Assembly (NCBI GenBank): GCA_003246895.1
Contig: QKCL01000086.1
Coordinates: forward strand, 1-37,690
Direction: 5' to 3'
From: Spirochaetota bacterium
Lineage (GTDB): Bacteria > Spirochaetota > UBA4802 > UBA5550
DNA length: 37,690 bases
The notes under the pieces were generated by a model. That model was not told where the DNA came from. It ran no database searches and saw only the letters and a program-made list of their open reading frames with translations. The position numbers and the translations under genes are program-made. Below, piece by piece: positions 16,609-24,487 of the stretch. Positions within the stretch are counted from its first letter, which is position 1; each line of letters opens with the position of its first letter.

Positions 16609-17244
16609 TCACTCAGTAAAGTTAACCTTCACTTCATCTACATCCCAGAGGTTCTCAATCCTGTCCCTGATCTCCTCTTCAATATTCGGGGCAAACTGGT
16701 GGTTTCCGGGAAGGTCAATTCCGATGGTCACAACCCCTCCATCTACCAGAATTTCCGTCACAAGATTTGTCCTGATGAGGTCCAGTCCCTTGACCGGGTT
16801 CATCACATGTTTCAGTCTTTTCCTTATGACCTCTTCAGTGGTGGGGACTTTCTCCTTGACCAGTCCGTGTTTCTCTTCGTAGTTCTGTATTGCCTCGTGT
16901 AGCCCCTCCACAGCAAGAACCGAGCAGTGCGCCTTTATTGGGGGCAGTCCGCCCAGTTCTTCGGAAGCCTGCTGCCATGTGATATTCTTTGCTTCTTCAA
17001 TGGTTTTGTTTAATGCCAGATCTGTAATTATGGAACCGGTGGCAATGTTCGAAGCGCATCCGTAGGACTGAAACTTCATGTCTGTAATGACGGAGGTTTC
17101 TTTGTCGACCTTAAGGTAAACAGTCACCATGTCTCCGCATGCGGGAGAGCCAACAGTGGCCTTGCCGTCGGGATCATCCATTGTCCCCACATTGTGGGGA
17201 TTCTTGAAGTGAGCGAGAACTGTATCGTTATATGGAAATTTCAT
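16609..17244 (-). CDS. IscU-type Fe-S scaffold fused to a DUF59 (MIP18-like) domain
   Basis: The 211-residue protein has an IscU/NifU N-terminal domain (1-130). Its three cluster-binding Cys are in VGSPACGDMV (C36, with Asp38), FQSYGCASNIA (C63) and IKAHCSVLA (C107); LPPIK matches the chaperone-binding LPPVK motif. After a short linker, residues 135-210 (EEVIRKRLKHVMNPVKGLDL, then IGIDLPGNHQFAPNIEEEI) look like a DUF59/MIP18 Fe-S assembly domain. Standard NifU proteins carry a different C-terminal CxxC domain, so this fusion is less common. It follows the IscS-like gene by 11 bases. The scaffold residues are intact even though the partner desulfurase is not standard. Confidence 0.9.
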   Translation of the reverse strand: MKFPYNDTVLAHFKNPHNVGTMDDPDGKATVGSPACGDMVTVYLKVDKETSVITDMKFQSYGCASNIATGSIITDLALNKTIEEAKNITWQQASEELGGLPPIKAHCSVLAVEGLHEAIQNYEEKHGLVKEKVPTTEEVIRKRLKHVMNPVKGLDLIRTNLVTEILVDGGVVTIGIDLPGNHQFAPNIEEEIRDRIENLWDVDEVKVNFTE

Positions 17245-17255
17245 TTCATTCTCCT

Positions 17256-18425
17256 TTACCCGTCCCGGGGGTGGCCGAGAGGGCTTATTACTCTGAGCTG
17301 TTCCACAACATGGGAAATCTCCTCCGCAGCCCTGACTATCTGGCTTTCGTCATTGAACCTGCTTAAGCTGAACCTGATGGAGCCGTGGGCCCTTTCATGG
17401 TCTCCGCCTATTGCCATTATGACATGGCTGGCCTCCAGTGAACGGCTGAAACATGCGGACCCTGTGCTTACGGCAAATCCCCTCATGTCCATGTGGAGAG
17501 TTATTGATTCTCCCTCGACCCGGTGAAATGTGATGTTCGCGTTTTGGGGGAGGCGCAGTGTCCTGTGTCCGTTCAGTGTAACCTCTGGGACCTTTTCCTC
17601 AACCAGTTCAATGAGCCTGTTTCGAAGCACCATGAGTTTCTCATTCTCTTCGATGGTAACAAGAGAGGCGGCCCTTGCAAAGCCCACGGCACCGGGAATA
17701 TTCTCAATTCCGGGCCTTAGGTCAAATTCCTGAAAGCCTCCGCCGTAGATCTTTGAAAGTACTGTCCCTTTTTTTACAAAGAGACCGCCGATTCCTCTGG
17801 GCCCGTGTATTGTATGGGCGGAGAATGTTATGAGGTCCGCATTGATATCCTTTACATCTATGGGAACCCTCATGAATGAATGTGTGGCGTCTGTGTGGAA
17901 GAGAACCCCTCTTCCCCTGCATATTTCACCAATTGCCCTTATGTCCTGTAGAGTTCCTATCTCCTGGTTCGCATGTTGTATGGACACAAGGACAGTCTCA
18001 TCCCCTATGGCTTCCCTTAACCGGTCAGGATTCACCCTGCCGTATTCATCAACTTCCAGATATGTGACCCCGATTCCATCTCTTTCCAGATCCCTTGCCG
18101 TATGGAGTACCGGGAAGTCTTCAATTCCTGAAACAATGATATGTTTATGATTCTTCCTGCTTGCCTTGACTGTACCGCGCAGGGCAATGTTGCTGGATTC
18201 GGTACTTCCCGAGGTAAATATGATCTCTTCTGGTTCGGCCTTCAGATGTGCTGCAAGGGAAGCTCTTGCCTCATCAAGTATCTCACGTGAGTCTATTCCC
18301 ATGGAATAGCCGAATTGTGAAGTTGCCACGGCGTACTGTTCAAGGAATATTGGCTTCATGGCCTCCAGGACACGTTCATCAAGTCTTGTTACGGCGGAGT
18401 TATCAAGATAACAGTAGCTTTCCAT
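17256..18425 (-). CDS. IscS/NifS-like protein lacking the PLP-binding lysine
   Basis: A 389-residue class V aminotransferase-fold protein of IscS length. The N-terminus (YLDNSAVTRLDERVLEAMKP), FTSGSTESSNIAL and the catalytic-loop Cys in STGSACFSRSLEASHV (C325) are as in cysteine desulfurases. However, the PLP lysine of the SSHKIYGPKG motif is Thr205 (FSAHTIHGPRG). The PLP-stacking His of TEHxAVL is Asp103, the Gln of DATQS is His182, the HANNEIG Asn is Gln154 and the phosphate-contact Thr of RSGT is Ile240. So the cofactor site looks dismantled while the sulfur-carrying Cys remains. IscS of Archaeoglobus fulgidus is a known natural example without the lysine. It may act as a sulfur-transfer or assembly partner rather than a desulfurase. 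AGGAGG precedes ATG by 5 bases, overlapping the DsrE2 stop. Confidence 0.88.
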   Translation of the reverse strand: MESYCYLDNSAVTRLDERVLEAMKPIFLEQYAVATSQFGYSMGIDSREILDEARASLAAHLKAEPEEIIFTSGSTESSNIALRGTVKASRKNHKHIIVSGIEDFPVLHTARDLERDGIGVTYLEVDEYGRVNPDRLREAIGDETVLVSIQHANQEIGTLQDIRAIGEICRGRGVLFHTDATHSFMRVPIDVKDINADLITFSAHTIHGPRGIGGLFVKKGTVLSKIYGGGFQEFDLRPGIENIPGAVGFARAASLVTIEENEKLMVLRNRLIELVEEKVPEVTLNGHRTLRLPQNANITFHRVEGESITLHMDMRGFAVSTGSACFSRSLEASHVIMAIGGDHERAHGSIRFSLSRFNDESQIVRAAEEISHVVEQLRVISPLGHPRDG

Positions 18426-18434
18426 TTCTGCCTC

Positions 18435-18854
18435 CTATATGAAGAGGGTGACGGCTGAATTTCTTGCCTCCTGAACATAGGCGCCCACGGCACCGTATTC
18501 ATCAATGAGTTCCTCCATGAGGTCGGACTTCCTGATGCCCATGATATTCATTGTCATTTCACATGCTATGATTCTGCCGCCAAGTTCCCTGAAGTCCTTT
18601 AAAAGTCTCTGAAGGCTTGCCACCTTTGCTTTTCTGATTTTGGATTTAACCATGAGTTTGCCCAGTCCCAACATGTGCATTCTGGAGAGCTTTCCCTTAT
18701 CAATGCCGTTCTTCTTCAGCCTCTCAAGTCCCCAGAATGTGAAAAAGAGAGAGGCATCCATGCCCATTGAGAGGGAACCTGTTGCTATAATCAGGGCGCT
18801 GTAGATCTTGTCAAAGTCTCCGCTGTGTACTATGATTGTTGTTTTCTCTGTCAA
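18435..18854 (-). CDS. DsrE2-type sulfur carrier (DsrE/DsrF/DrsH-like)
   Basis: I choose a TTG start at 18854. AAGGAGG lies 8 bases upstream and directly after the TusA stop, whereas the ATG at 18893 would overlap tusA by 25 bases. The 139-residue product matches the DsrE2 family: TTIIVHSGDFDKIYSALIIA, DASLFFTFWGLERL, MHMLGLGKLM. The conserved Cys is in GRIIACEMTMNIMGI, presumably the persulfide carrier. Related proteins pass sulfur to or from TusA in sulfur-oxidising and other bacteria. It is packed between tusA and the IscS-like gene, supporting a sulfur relay. Low-molecular peroxiredoxin-like annotation is sometimes given to this family. Confidence 0.88.
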   Translation of the reverse strand: MTEKTTIIVHSGDFDKIYSALIIATGSLSMGMDASLFFTFWGLERLKKNGIDKGKLSRMHMLGLGKLMVKSKIRKAKVASLQRLLKDFRELGGRIIACEMTMNIMGIRKSDLMEELIDEYGAVGAYVQEARNSAVTLFI

Positions 18855-18868
18855 TTGATCCACCTCCT

Positions 18869-19090
18869 TCAGGCCTTTATTCTGATCCTCCATTCTCCGT
18901 TGTTTTCGCTTATTTCAAGCAGTGTGAGATTCATGGCTTCCACGGCCATGGGTATCTCCTTTTTCGATGCCGGGTGTGTGCCGATTATTGTTATTATTTC
19001 ACCGGGAGAGGCCTTTCTTATTGCCTTTCTTGTCTCTACGAGGGGAACCGGGCAGGTTTCACCACGAACATCTATTATCTCTTCATTCAT
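18869..19090 (-). CDS. TusA-family sulfurtransferase
   Basis: The 73-residue protein has the diagnostic DVRGETCPVPLVETRKAI with the active Cys13 in CPxP, then SPGEIITIIGTHPASKKEIP and a short C-terminal strand. TusA proteins carry a persulfide and hand sulfur to tRNA thiolation, molybdopterin or sulfur-oxidation pathways. It is the first gene of the operon TusA, DsrE2, IscS-like, IscU-DUF59. GTGAGG precedes the ATG. In well-known systems TusA takes sulfur from IscS; here the IscS-like partner seems unable to liberate it from cysteine, so sulfur probably enters otherwise. Confidence 0.93.
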   Translation of the reverse strand: MNEEIIDVRGETCPVPLVETRKAIRKASPGEIITIIGTHPASKKEIPMAVEAMNLTLLEISENNGEWRIRIKA

Positions 19091-19398
19091 GGCTGCCTCA
19101 CATTTGACGCTATTTAAAGGGCTCTAAAGACTGACAGCACAATAATAGCGTCTTATATTAATAAGTTAACAATTATGGGGAAATGTATCAATAATTATGG
19201 AAAAACTTTTTAAGGAGAGTTTAAAATCTTCATTACTGCAGGGCATATCTGTCTGTGGGGTGCTTTGTAAGGGGCCTGTTGCTGATTTAAAGTTATAAAT
19301 GCCCGAGAAGACATAGGGCTTCCCCGGAACCTTTACCAGTTCCCTTCTTTCCCGATTTATATGCAGAGTTTTTCGTTATCCGGTAATAACCCGGGCCG
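19091..19398. other. Intergenic region upstream of the sulfur-relay operon
   Basis: 308 bases without a gene. On the minus strand TTGATA, 17 bases, TAACTT (about 19163-19191) is a weak promoter candidate for tusA. A short GGAAC/GTTCC pair lies at 19326-19343. I see nothing else. Confidence 0.35.
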
Positions 19399-19860
19399 TC
19401 ACGTCACTGTATGGGACCGGACATGGCCTTCATTATAGTTGTAGACCAGCGGTAACGGAGGGGCATCGAAGCTGCAGGCTTCATGGAAAGAAGATAAAGA
19501 ATAGAAAGAGGAAAGGGGCATGGAGGAGGCTTTCTCTGGTACTGTAATGATCTGCCGTACCGGTCTTTTCTCTCTGTTCCCGGTCATGTAACTGGATATG
19601 AAGAGGTTGTATCCGCTGCAGGGATCCCCTTTCCGGGAGGCACTTCTGTTGTACCGCTCCTTCTCCTCTTCAGGAAGGGCCTGCCATGCCTTTACCGCCT
19701 CAGCAAAGAGAGAACGGTTTACTCTCTGTTTCTCCGTGTCGGGGTTGCGCGGAATTACATAACTGCGTGCACACAGCTTTTTATTGATTCTGTAAAATAC
19801 GATATTTCCCATCCTTCCCGAGAACACGGTAAACATGGGGTTCAGTTCCACCTTTGCCAT
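19399..19860 (-). CDS. Uncharacterised small basic protein
   Basis: I do not recognise a named family for this 153-residue protein. It begins MAKVELNPMFTVFSGRMGNI followed by VFYRINKKLCARSY and PRNPDTEKQRVNRSLFAEAV. It continues KAWQALPEEEKERYNRSA and GYNLFISSYM, then a low-complexity Ser/Pro-rich tail. The first 100 residues resemble short proteins seen in phage-like and accessory regions that combine an SH3-like start with an HMG-box-like helical part (weak recollection). No signal peptide or membrane segment. GGAGGGAGCC precedes the ATG. The conserved look of the first 100 residues makes it a likely real gene. It stands alone. Confidence 0.65.
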   Translation of the reverse strand: MAKVELNPMFTVFSGRMGNIVFYRINKKLCARSYVIPRNPDTEKQRVNRSLFAEAVKAWQALPEEEKERYNRSASRKGDPCSGYNLFISSYMTGNREKRPVRQIITVPEKASSMPLSSFYSLSSFHEACSFDAPPLPLVYNYNEGHVRSHTVT

Positions 19861-20090
19861 GGCTCCCTCCTTATCCTTATAACAGATATACGGTATAATG
19901 GTGTTTGAAGAAAAGCATAAAACGACTCAGGAGAGGTTTTTTTGAGAATAAACTTCAGTTTGATATATCTGCCGGTTTATATTATATCTTATATAAGTTA
20001 CTATATGTAAGAAAACAGGAAAGGCTGTTCCGGTGCAGATAATACCCGATGCGAAAACTATCCGTATAATTCATTTTCAAGGAGGGCCGG

Positions 20091-21203
20091 GTGGACAATT
20101 CATTAAAGTCAAAAGAGATGCTTCTTGAAGAAATCGAGGTTCTTAAACATAGAATTGCGGAACTTGAAAAAAACGGAACAGTTATATGTGACGGCAAAGA
20201 CTTTCACGAGGAGGACTGCAGGTGGTTCAGTTCTCTTGTTGAGGCTGCCGGAGACTGGATCTGGGAGGTAAATGCGGATTCTTTATACACATATGCCAGT
20301 CCAAGGGTGAAGGATTTTCTCGGGTACAGCCCTGAAGAAATAATAGGAAAAAATCCCTTTGACTTTATGCAGAAGGAGGATGCGGCGAGAGTTCTGCCCA
20401 TTTTTACTGAAATAGCTGACAAACGTCAGACTTTTTCCAGACTTGAAAATATAAATATTCACAAGGATGGGCACGAGGTCATCCTTGAAACAAACGGTGT
20501 GCCTTTTTTTGATAAAACAGGGAAGTACGCAGGATACCGGGGTTTTGACCGGGATATAACAGAACGTAAACGGATGCAGGAGAGTTTAAGGACTGCACAG
20601 ATCCGTTTGTCTGAAGCAATGGACCTTGCCGGAATAGTCTACTGGGATTATGATGCACAGAAAAGAGAATTTGTATTCAATGATGCTTTCTATGAATTTT
20701 ACGGCACAACTGCTGAAAAGGAAGGCAGGTACTCCATGACCGGTGAAGAGTATGCCCGGCGTTTTATTCATCCCGATGACCTCAATATTTTTTCTGAATG
20801 TATCAAGAATAATCTTTCCAGGCCCGACCTGGAATTCACGGATGACATTGAGCACAGGATTATCCGGCGCGATGGCCAGGTCCGTCATGTTCTGGCAAGG
20901 ATAATGGGCTTTAAGGATAACGCCGGAAATTTTATAAGGGCATACGGCGCTAATCAGGATATCACAGAACAGAAAAAAGCAGAGGAACAGCGTGAAAAGC
21001 TGATAGTTGAACTGAAAGACGCTGCATCCCAGATAAAAACTCTCACAGGCCTTCTGCCGGTCTGTTCATATTGCAAAAAAATACGGGATGATGAGGGGAA
21101 CTGGGAGTTAATGGAGAAGTATATACGCAGACATTCCGAAGCAGATTTTTCACATGGCGTCTGTCCTGAATGTCTTAAGAAATATTTTCCTGATATCGGA
21201 TGA
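20091..21203 (+). CDS. PAS-PAS protein with C-terminal cysteine-rich domain
   Basis: Start at GTG 20091, 5 bases after AAGGAGG. The 370-residue protein has a short N-terminal coiled coil (KEMLLEEIEVLKHRIAELEK). A first PAS domain (about 43-160, DWIWEVNADSLYTYASPRVK and closing RDITERKRMQE) and a second PAS with PAC (about 165-300, closing NQDITEQKKAEE) follow. The C-terminal block (LLPVCSYCKKIRDDEGNWEL, then FSHGVCPECLKKY) is a domain often found at the end of PAS proteins in Desulfobacterota and spirochaetes. Its four Cys (CxxC, CxxC) could hold a metal. No kinase, GGDEF or other output module is present. It precedes the kinase-like operon by 231 bases and may signal to it, but a promoter intervenes. 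Confidence 0.85.
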   Translation: MDNSLKSKEMLLEEIEVLKHRIAELEKNGTVICDGKDFHEEDCRWFSSLVEAAGDWIWEVNADSLYTYASPRVKDFLGYSPEEIIGKNPFDFMQKEDAARVLPIFTEIADKRQTFSRLENINIHKDGHEVILETNGVPFFDKTGKYAGYRGFDRDITERKRMQESLRTAQIRLSEAMDLAGIVYWDYDAQKREFVFNDAFYEFYGTTAEKEGRYSMTGEEYARRFIHPDDLNIFSECIKNNLSRPDLEFTDDIEHRIIRRDGQVRHVLARIMGFKDNAGNFIRAYGANQDITEQKKAEEQREKLIVELKDAASQIKTLTGLLPVCSYCKKIRDDEGNWELMEKYIRRHSEADFSHGVCPECLKKYFPDIG

Positions 21204-21262
21204 TTAAAGCCTTATTCCGGACTAATAGAAAACTTCCCGTAAAATTGTCAGGCGTATAACAC

Positions 21263-21291
21263 TTGACACTTCAAGGGGGATAATTTAACAT
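21263..21291 (+). promoter_or_regulatory. Predicted promoter of the kinase/MoxR/VWA operon
   Basis: TTGACA (21263-21268), a 17-base spacer and TAACAT (21286-21291), directly followed by a TATAAT. It lies about 140 bases before the start codon at 21435. A 19-codon reading frame (ATG 21390, MAISLKKNDPQEARENDPR) overlaps the start of the next gene in another frame; whether it is translated is unknown. Confidence 0.5.
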
Positions 21292-21434
21292 TATAATCCT
21301 GGGACAGTGGATTTTTGGGGCATACCCGGTTGAAAGTGTTAAATCCCCATACCTCAGGTTACAATATTATTATAGGTCTGGGTGTATCATGGCAATTTCC
21401 CTAAAAAAGAATGATCCGCAGGAGGCCCGGGAAA

Positions 21435-23057
21435 ATGATCCCCGATAATCTTTCCTCGTTAAATAAAAATGAACTGATAAATATTATTGAAAATCTGAAG
21501 GCAAAAGCGGATTTTGGAGAAGATGATCCGCTTCCATATCAGGTTGATTATTCTTCGCTTCTTGCTTCAATGTCTGACTGTGTTCTGGTTATTGATAAAA
21601 ATGGTAAATTAATATATCACAATAACGCCCTTGTGGAAATGTATCCAGACCTGAAAGACATGCCCCTTGGAGATGATTTTATTAATTATTTTCCAGATTT
21701 TGAGAAAAACAGGGCATCCCTTGTCTTTGATATGGTCTTTAAAAATGGATTTGAAGTTAGAAATGAAATGCTGAAAACACATGATGCCTCGGGGAACAAG
21801 GTATATTTTATTATTACTTCTTCTCCCCTTAAAGACGAAAACAATGAAGTTTCCGGAGTCGTCGGTATCATGAAAAATATTACCGAAAAACATCAGCTTG
21901 AAAAAGAATTAAAAAGAAATACTGCTGTGCTTGAGGAAAACGCCCGGGAATACCTGCGCCAGGCTGAAGAGCTCCGTAACCTGAAAGATCTTAACGATGA
22001 TATTGTCAGGAACGCACCAGAGGGTATTTTTGTTATGGACAATGCGGGTATTGTTATTTCGGAAAATCATGCCTTAAAAACAATATTGGGAAGAAAACCT
22101 GATGAATCGCTTGTGGGAACAAATCTTTTGGTCAATGATGCTTTTGTTGCAGGCGGTCTGGCTGACTATTATAATAAATGTCTTGAAGAAAAAAAGATAA
22201 TCAAGCTTAACCAGAAAAATTATCTCCCTATGAAAAAGGACAGGGAAATAGTTATGAATATGACCATGGTACCGCTTCCTGATCAGAATGATAATGTTGA
22301 AAAAATTATTGTTCTGGTGGATGATATGACTGAACAGGCAAAAAAAATTCAACGAATGCATAATATGGAGAAACTATCTTCTCTGGGAACCCTTGCCTCC
22401 GGGGTTGCGGTTGAACTGAAAGAAAGAATAAACAGGATTTTGATGGACCTGAATTTTATCCGCGGGAATCTTGATGAGCATAGTCCTGCCCTGGATTATA
22501 TTGACGCAGTGCAGAAACAGGTGAAAAAGATAAAATATATTTCAAAGGAGCTCTTGAGTCTTTCGTCTACGGAAGAAAATAAGAAAGTTTCCTGTGATCT
22601 GAATAAAATTGTATGCAGTCTTCCGGTTGAAAAGCTGACTCAGCGGCTCCTTGACGATGGCATCGCTGTTAATTTTAAAACAGAGGGTGTCATCCCTTTT
22701 GTCAAGGCCTCTCCCAAACAACTGGAACAGGTCATTCTGCAGTTTCTCGAAAACGCAGAAGAGGCCATGCCGGAGAAAGGTGCTATTACTATTTTGCTTC
22801 AGCAGGAAAAGGGGGATCTGGGGGACTATGCAGTTTTGACTATTTCCGATACCGGTATTGGCATATCCGAAGAAAATATTGAAAAAATATTCCAGCCTTT
22901 TTTTACTACTAAAGGTTGGCAGGCTACAGGTCTTGGACTGATGATTGTTTCCGCCATTGTTGAAAACCTCGGCGGGGCTATTGGTGTTAAAAGTGTTCCA
23001 GGCGAAGGAACTTCTTTCAGGATTGTTTTTCCTGGAGTGATCGCGGAAAATGAGTAA
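21435..23057 (+). CDS. Histidine-kinase-like sensor without phospho-acceptor His
   Basis: ATG 21435 follows AGGAGG by 9 bases; an earlier ATG at 21411 precedes that site. The 540-residue protein has PAS domain 1 (about 40-150, ending GIMKNITEKHQLE), a coiled-coil linker, PAS 2 (about 185-300), a dimerisation helix and a C-terminal HATPase domain. The ATPase motifs are intact: N box LENAEEAM (N440), G1 DTGIGI, F box FQPFFTTKG and G2 TGLGLMIV. In the dimerisation helix, however, SLGTLASGVAVELKERI has Val326 where the phosphorylated His of GVAHEINNP should be, and the NNP is lost too (GTT codon, not one base from CAT/CAC). So it should bind ATP but not autophosphorylate in the usual way. No membrane segments. 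MoxR and VWA genes follow at 6 and 11 bases. Confidence 0.88.
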   Translation: MIPDNLSSLNKNELINIIENLKAKADFGEDDPLPYQVDYSSLLASMSDCVLVIDKNGKLIYHNNALVEMYPDLKDMPLGDDFINYFPDFEKNRASLVFDMVFKNGFEVRNEMLKTHDASGNKVYFIITSSPLKDENNEVSGVVGIMKNITEKHQLEKELKRNTAVLEENAREYLRQAEELRNLKDLNDDIVRNAPEGIFVMDNAGIVISENHALKTILGRKPDESLVGTNLLVNDAFVAGGLADYYNKCLEEKKIIKLNQKNYLPMKKDREIVMNMTMVPLPDQNDNVEKIIVLVDDMTEQAKKIQRMHNMEKLSSLGTLASGVAVELKERINRILMDLNFIRGNLDEHSPALDYIDAVQKQVKKIKYISKELLSLSSTEENKKVSCDLNKIVCSLPVEKLTQRLLDDGIAVNFKTEGVIPFVKASPKQLEQVILQFLENAEEAMPEKGAITILLQQEKGDLGDYAVLTISDTGIGISEENIEKIFQPFFTTKGWQATGLGLMIVSAIVENLGGAIGVKSVPGEGTSFRIVFPGVIAENE

Positions 23058-23063
23058 AAAATT

Positions 23064-24476
23064 ATGAAGAAAGATATAGAAAAAATATTTAATGATGACG
23101 GTTTTCGTGTAGTTGTCAGCAGTCCGGATTCTGCATCAGAAGTCGATGGAACTCAGGAAATGAACAGTGCCCGGAAAGAGGTCCCGGAGCCGGGCGTAAC
23201 CCAGGAATTGAGTCAACGGGCAAAGCATGATGTTGCAACCATTGTAGAATATCTCAGGTGGCATATGGATCAGATATCACTGAAGGTGATAGGTAGAGAA
23301 GATGTCATAAAACAGGCAATTTTTTCAATTCTGACCGGGGAGCACATGCTTCTTCTGTCACGGACAGGTATGGCAAAATCATTTCTGGCAGGTTATATTT
23401 TTAAAATTTTTGAAGGTGCCAGGGTTTTTTCTTCACAGGCAAGCAAGGATCAGACTCCTGATAATTATTTTGGTCCCTACAATATTGAGGAATTCAAGAA
23501 GGGGCGGATTCATCACAATATCAAAGGGTCGATAATTGAAGCAAATTTTGTTTTTCTTGATGAATTCTTTGATGCCAGCGATGTTGTATTGCGTTCTCTT
23601 TTGTCTGTCCTGAATGAAAGAAAATTTATAAATGGATCAGAGCAAATTGATGTTGCGGTTCATTCCGCTATTGCTACAGCAAATTATATGCGTCTTAATG
23701 AGGTAACCGAAGCTGTTCTGGATCGTTTTACTTACAAGTCAATTCTTCCTGAAACAACAAACCTGTATAACCAGTTGCGTATTGATCATTCATATGCTGA
23801 AACAAAAGGTAAGGTGCATTCTCCGGAGAAAAAGATTTATTTTGATCAGATCTGTTATTTGCACGATATTATCCGTAACAATAATAAGGATGTTGTTGTG
23901 AAAGTTCCTGATATGATTTATTTTATGAAAAATGTCGTGGTGAACCGTTTTGTTTCGGAAATGCGTAAAACAGATTATAACTATTTTGTAAGCCCGCGGA
24001 AGCAGGCCAAGCTGGTTGATTTTCTTCGAGCCAGCGCAATTCTTGATAATCGCTTTGAAGTTACTACGCATGATATTGGAGAGATGTACAATGCTATTTG
24101 TACTCTTAACAGCTATATTTCTGTTCAGACTGTAGATAAATCCGAAGTTGATGTTTTTAAGAATACGTTTCAGAATGTTATGGTGCATTACGATAGAACG
24201 GGTTCTCTTGAACAGGTTGAATTCCTTCTTGACGCAGGGAGAATCCTGCAGCAGGTACGTGACTATCCTGATCAGAAGGACAAAATCCTTGCCAGCCCGA
24301 ATGTTCTTGAAAAGTTATGGGGAGTATTCAAGCGTATCTTCCCGGGAAAGAAAAAAAATGAAGAGCCTCTTACTATTGATTCATTAAAAAATAAAATCCT
24401 TTCTATACAACCATCAATTGAAGAAGTCAGAGAGCTTAAAGATGGAATTTTGCGGGATTTTCGTGATATACATTAG
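23064..24476 (+). CDS. MoxR/RavA-like AAA+ ATPase
   Basis: A 470-residue protein. After a 60-residue polar N-terminus comes an AAA+ module of the MoxR family (about 65-300). Walker A is LLLSRTGMAKSFLAG: GK[ST]-type GMAKS is kept, but the first Gly of GPPGTAKS is Ser99. Walker B FVFLDEFFDAS (D166, E167), sensor-1 region IATANYM and arginine-finger region VLDRF are intact. The phrase LNERKFINGSEQIDV matches RavA-type members. The C-terminal 200 residues have no obvious match and may contact the VWA partner. MoxR/RavA ATPases work with VWA proteins to remodel or assemble other proteins, often under stress. The gene is translationally tight with the kinase-like gene before it and the VWA gene after it. 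Confidence 0.9.
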   Translation: MKKDIEKIFNDDGFRVVVSSPDSASEVDGTQEMNSARKEVPEPGVTQELSQRAKHDVATIVEYLRWHMDQISLKVIGREDVIKQAIFSILTGEHMLLLSRTGMAKSFLAGYIFKIFEGARVFSSQASKDQTPDNYFGPYNIEEFKKGRIHHNIKGSIIEANFVFLDEFFDASDVVLRSLLSVLNERKFINGSEQIDVAVHSAIATANYMRLNEVTEAVLDRFTYKSILPETTNLYNQLRIDHSYAETKGKVHSPEKKIYFDQICYLHDIIRNNNKDVVVKVPDMIYFMKNVVVNRFVSEMRKTDYNYFVSPRKQAKLVDFLRASAILDNRFEVTTHDIGEMYNAICTLNSYISVQTVDKSEVDVFKNTFQNVMVHYDRTGSLEQVEFLLDAGRILQQVRDYPDQKDKILASPNVLEKLWGVFKRIFPGKKKNEEPLTIDSLKNKILSIQPSIEEVRELKDGILRDFRDIH

Positions 24477-24487
24477 GGCCGGTTGTA

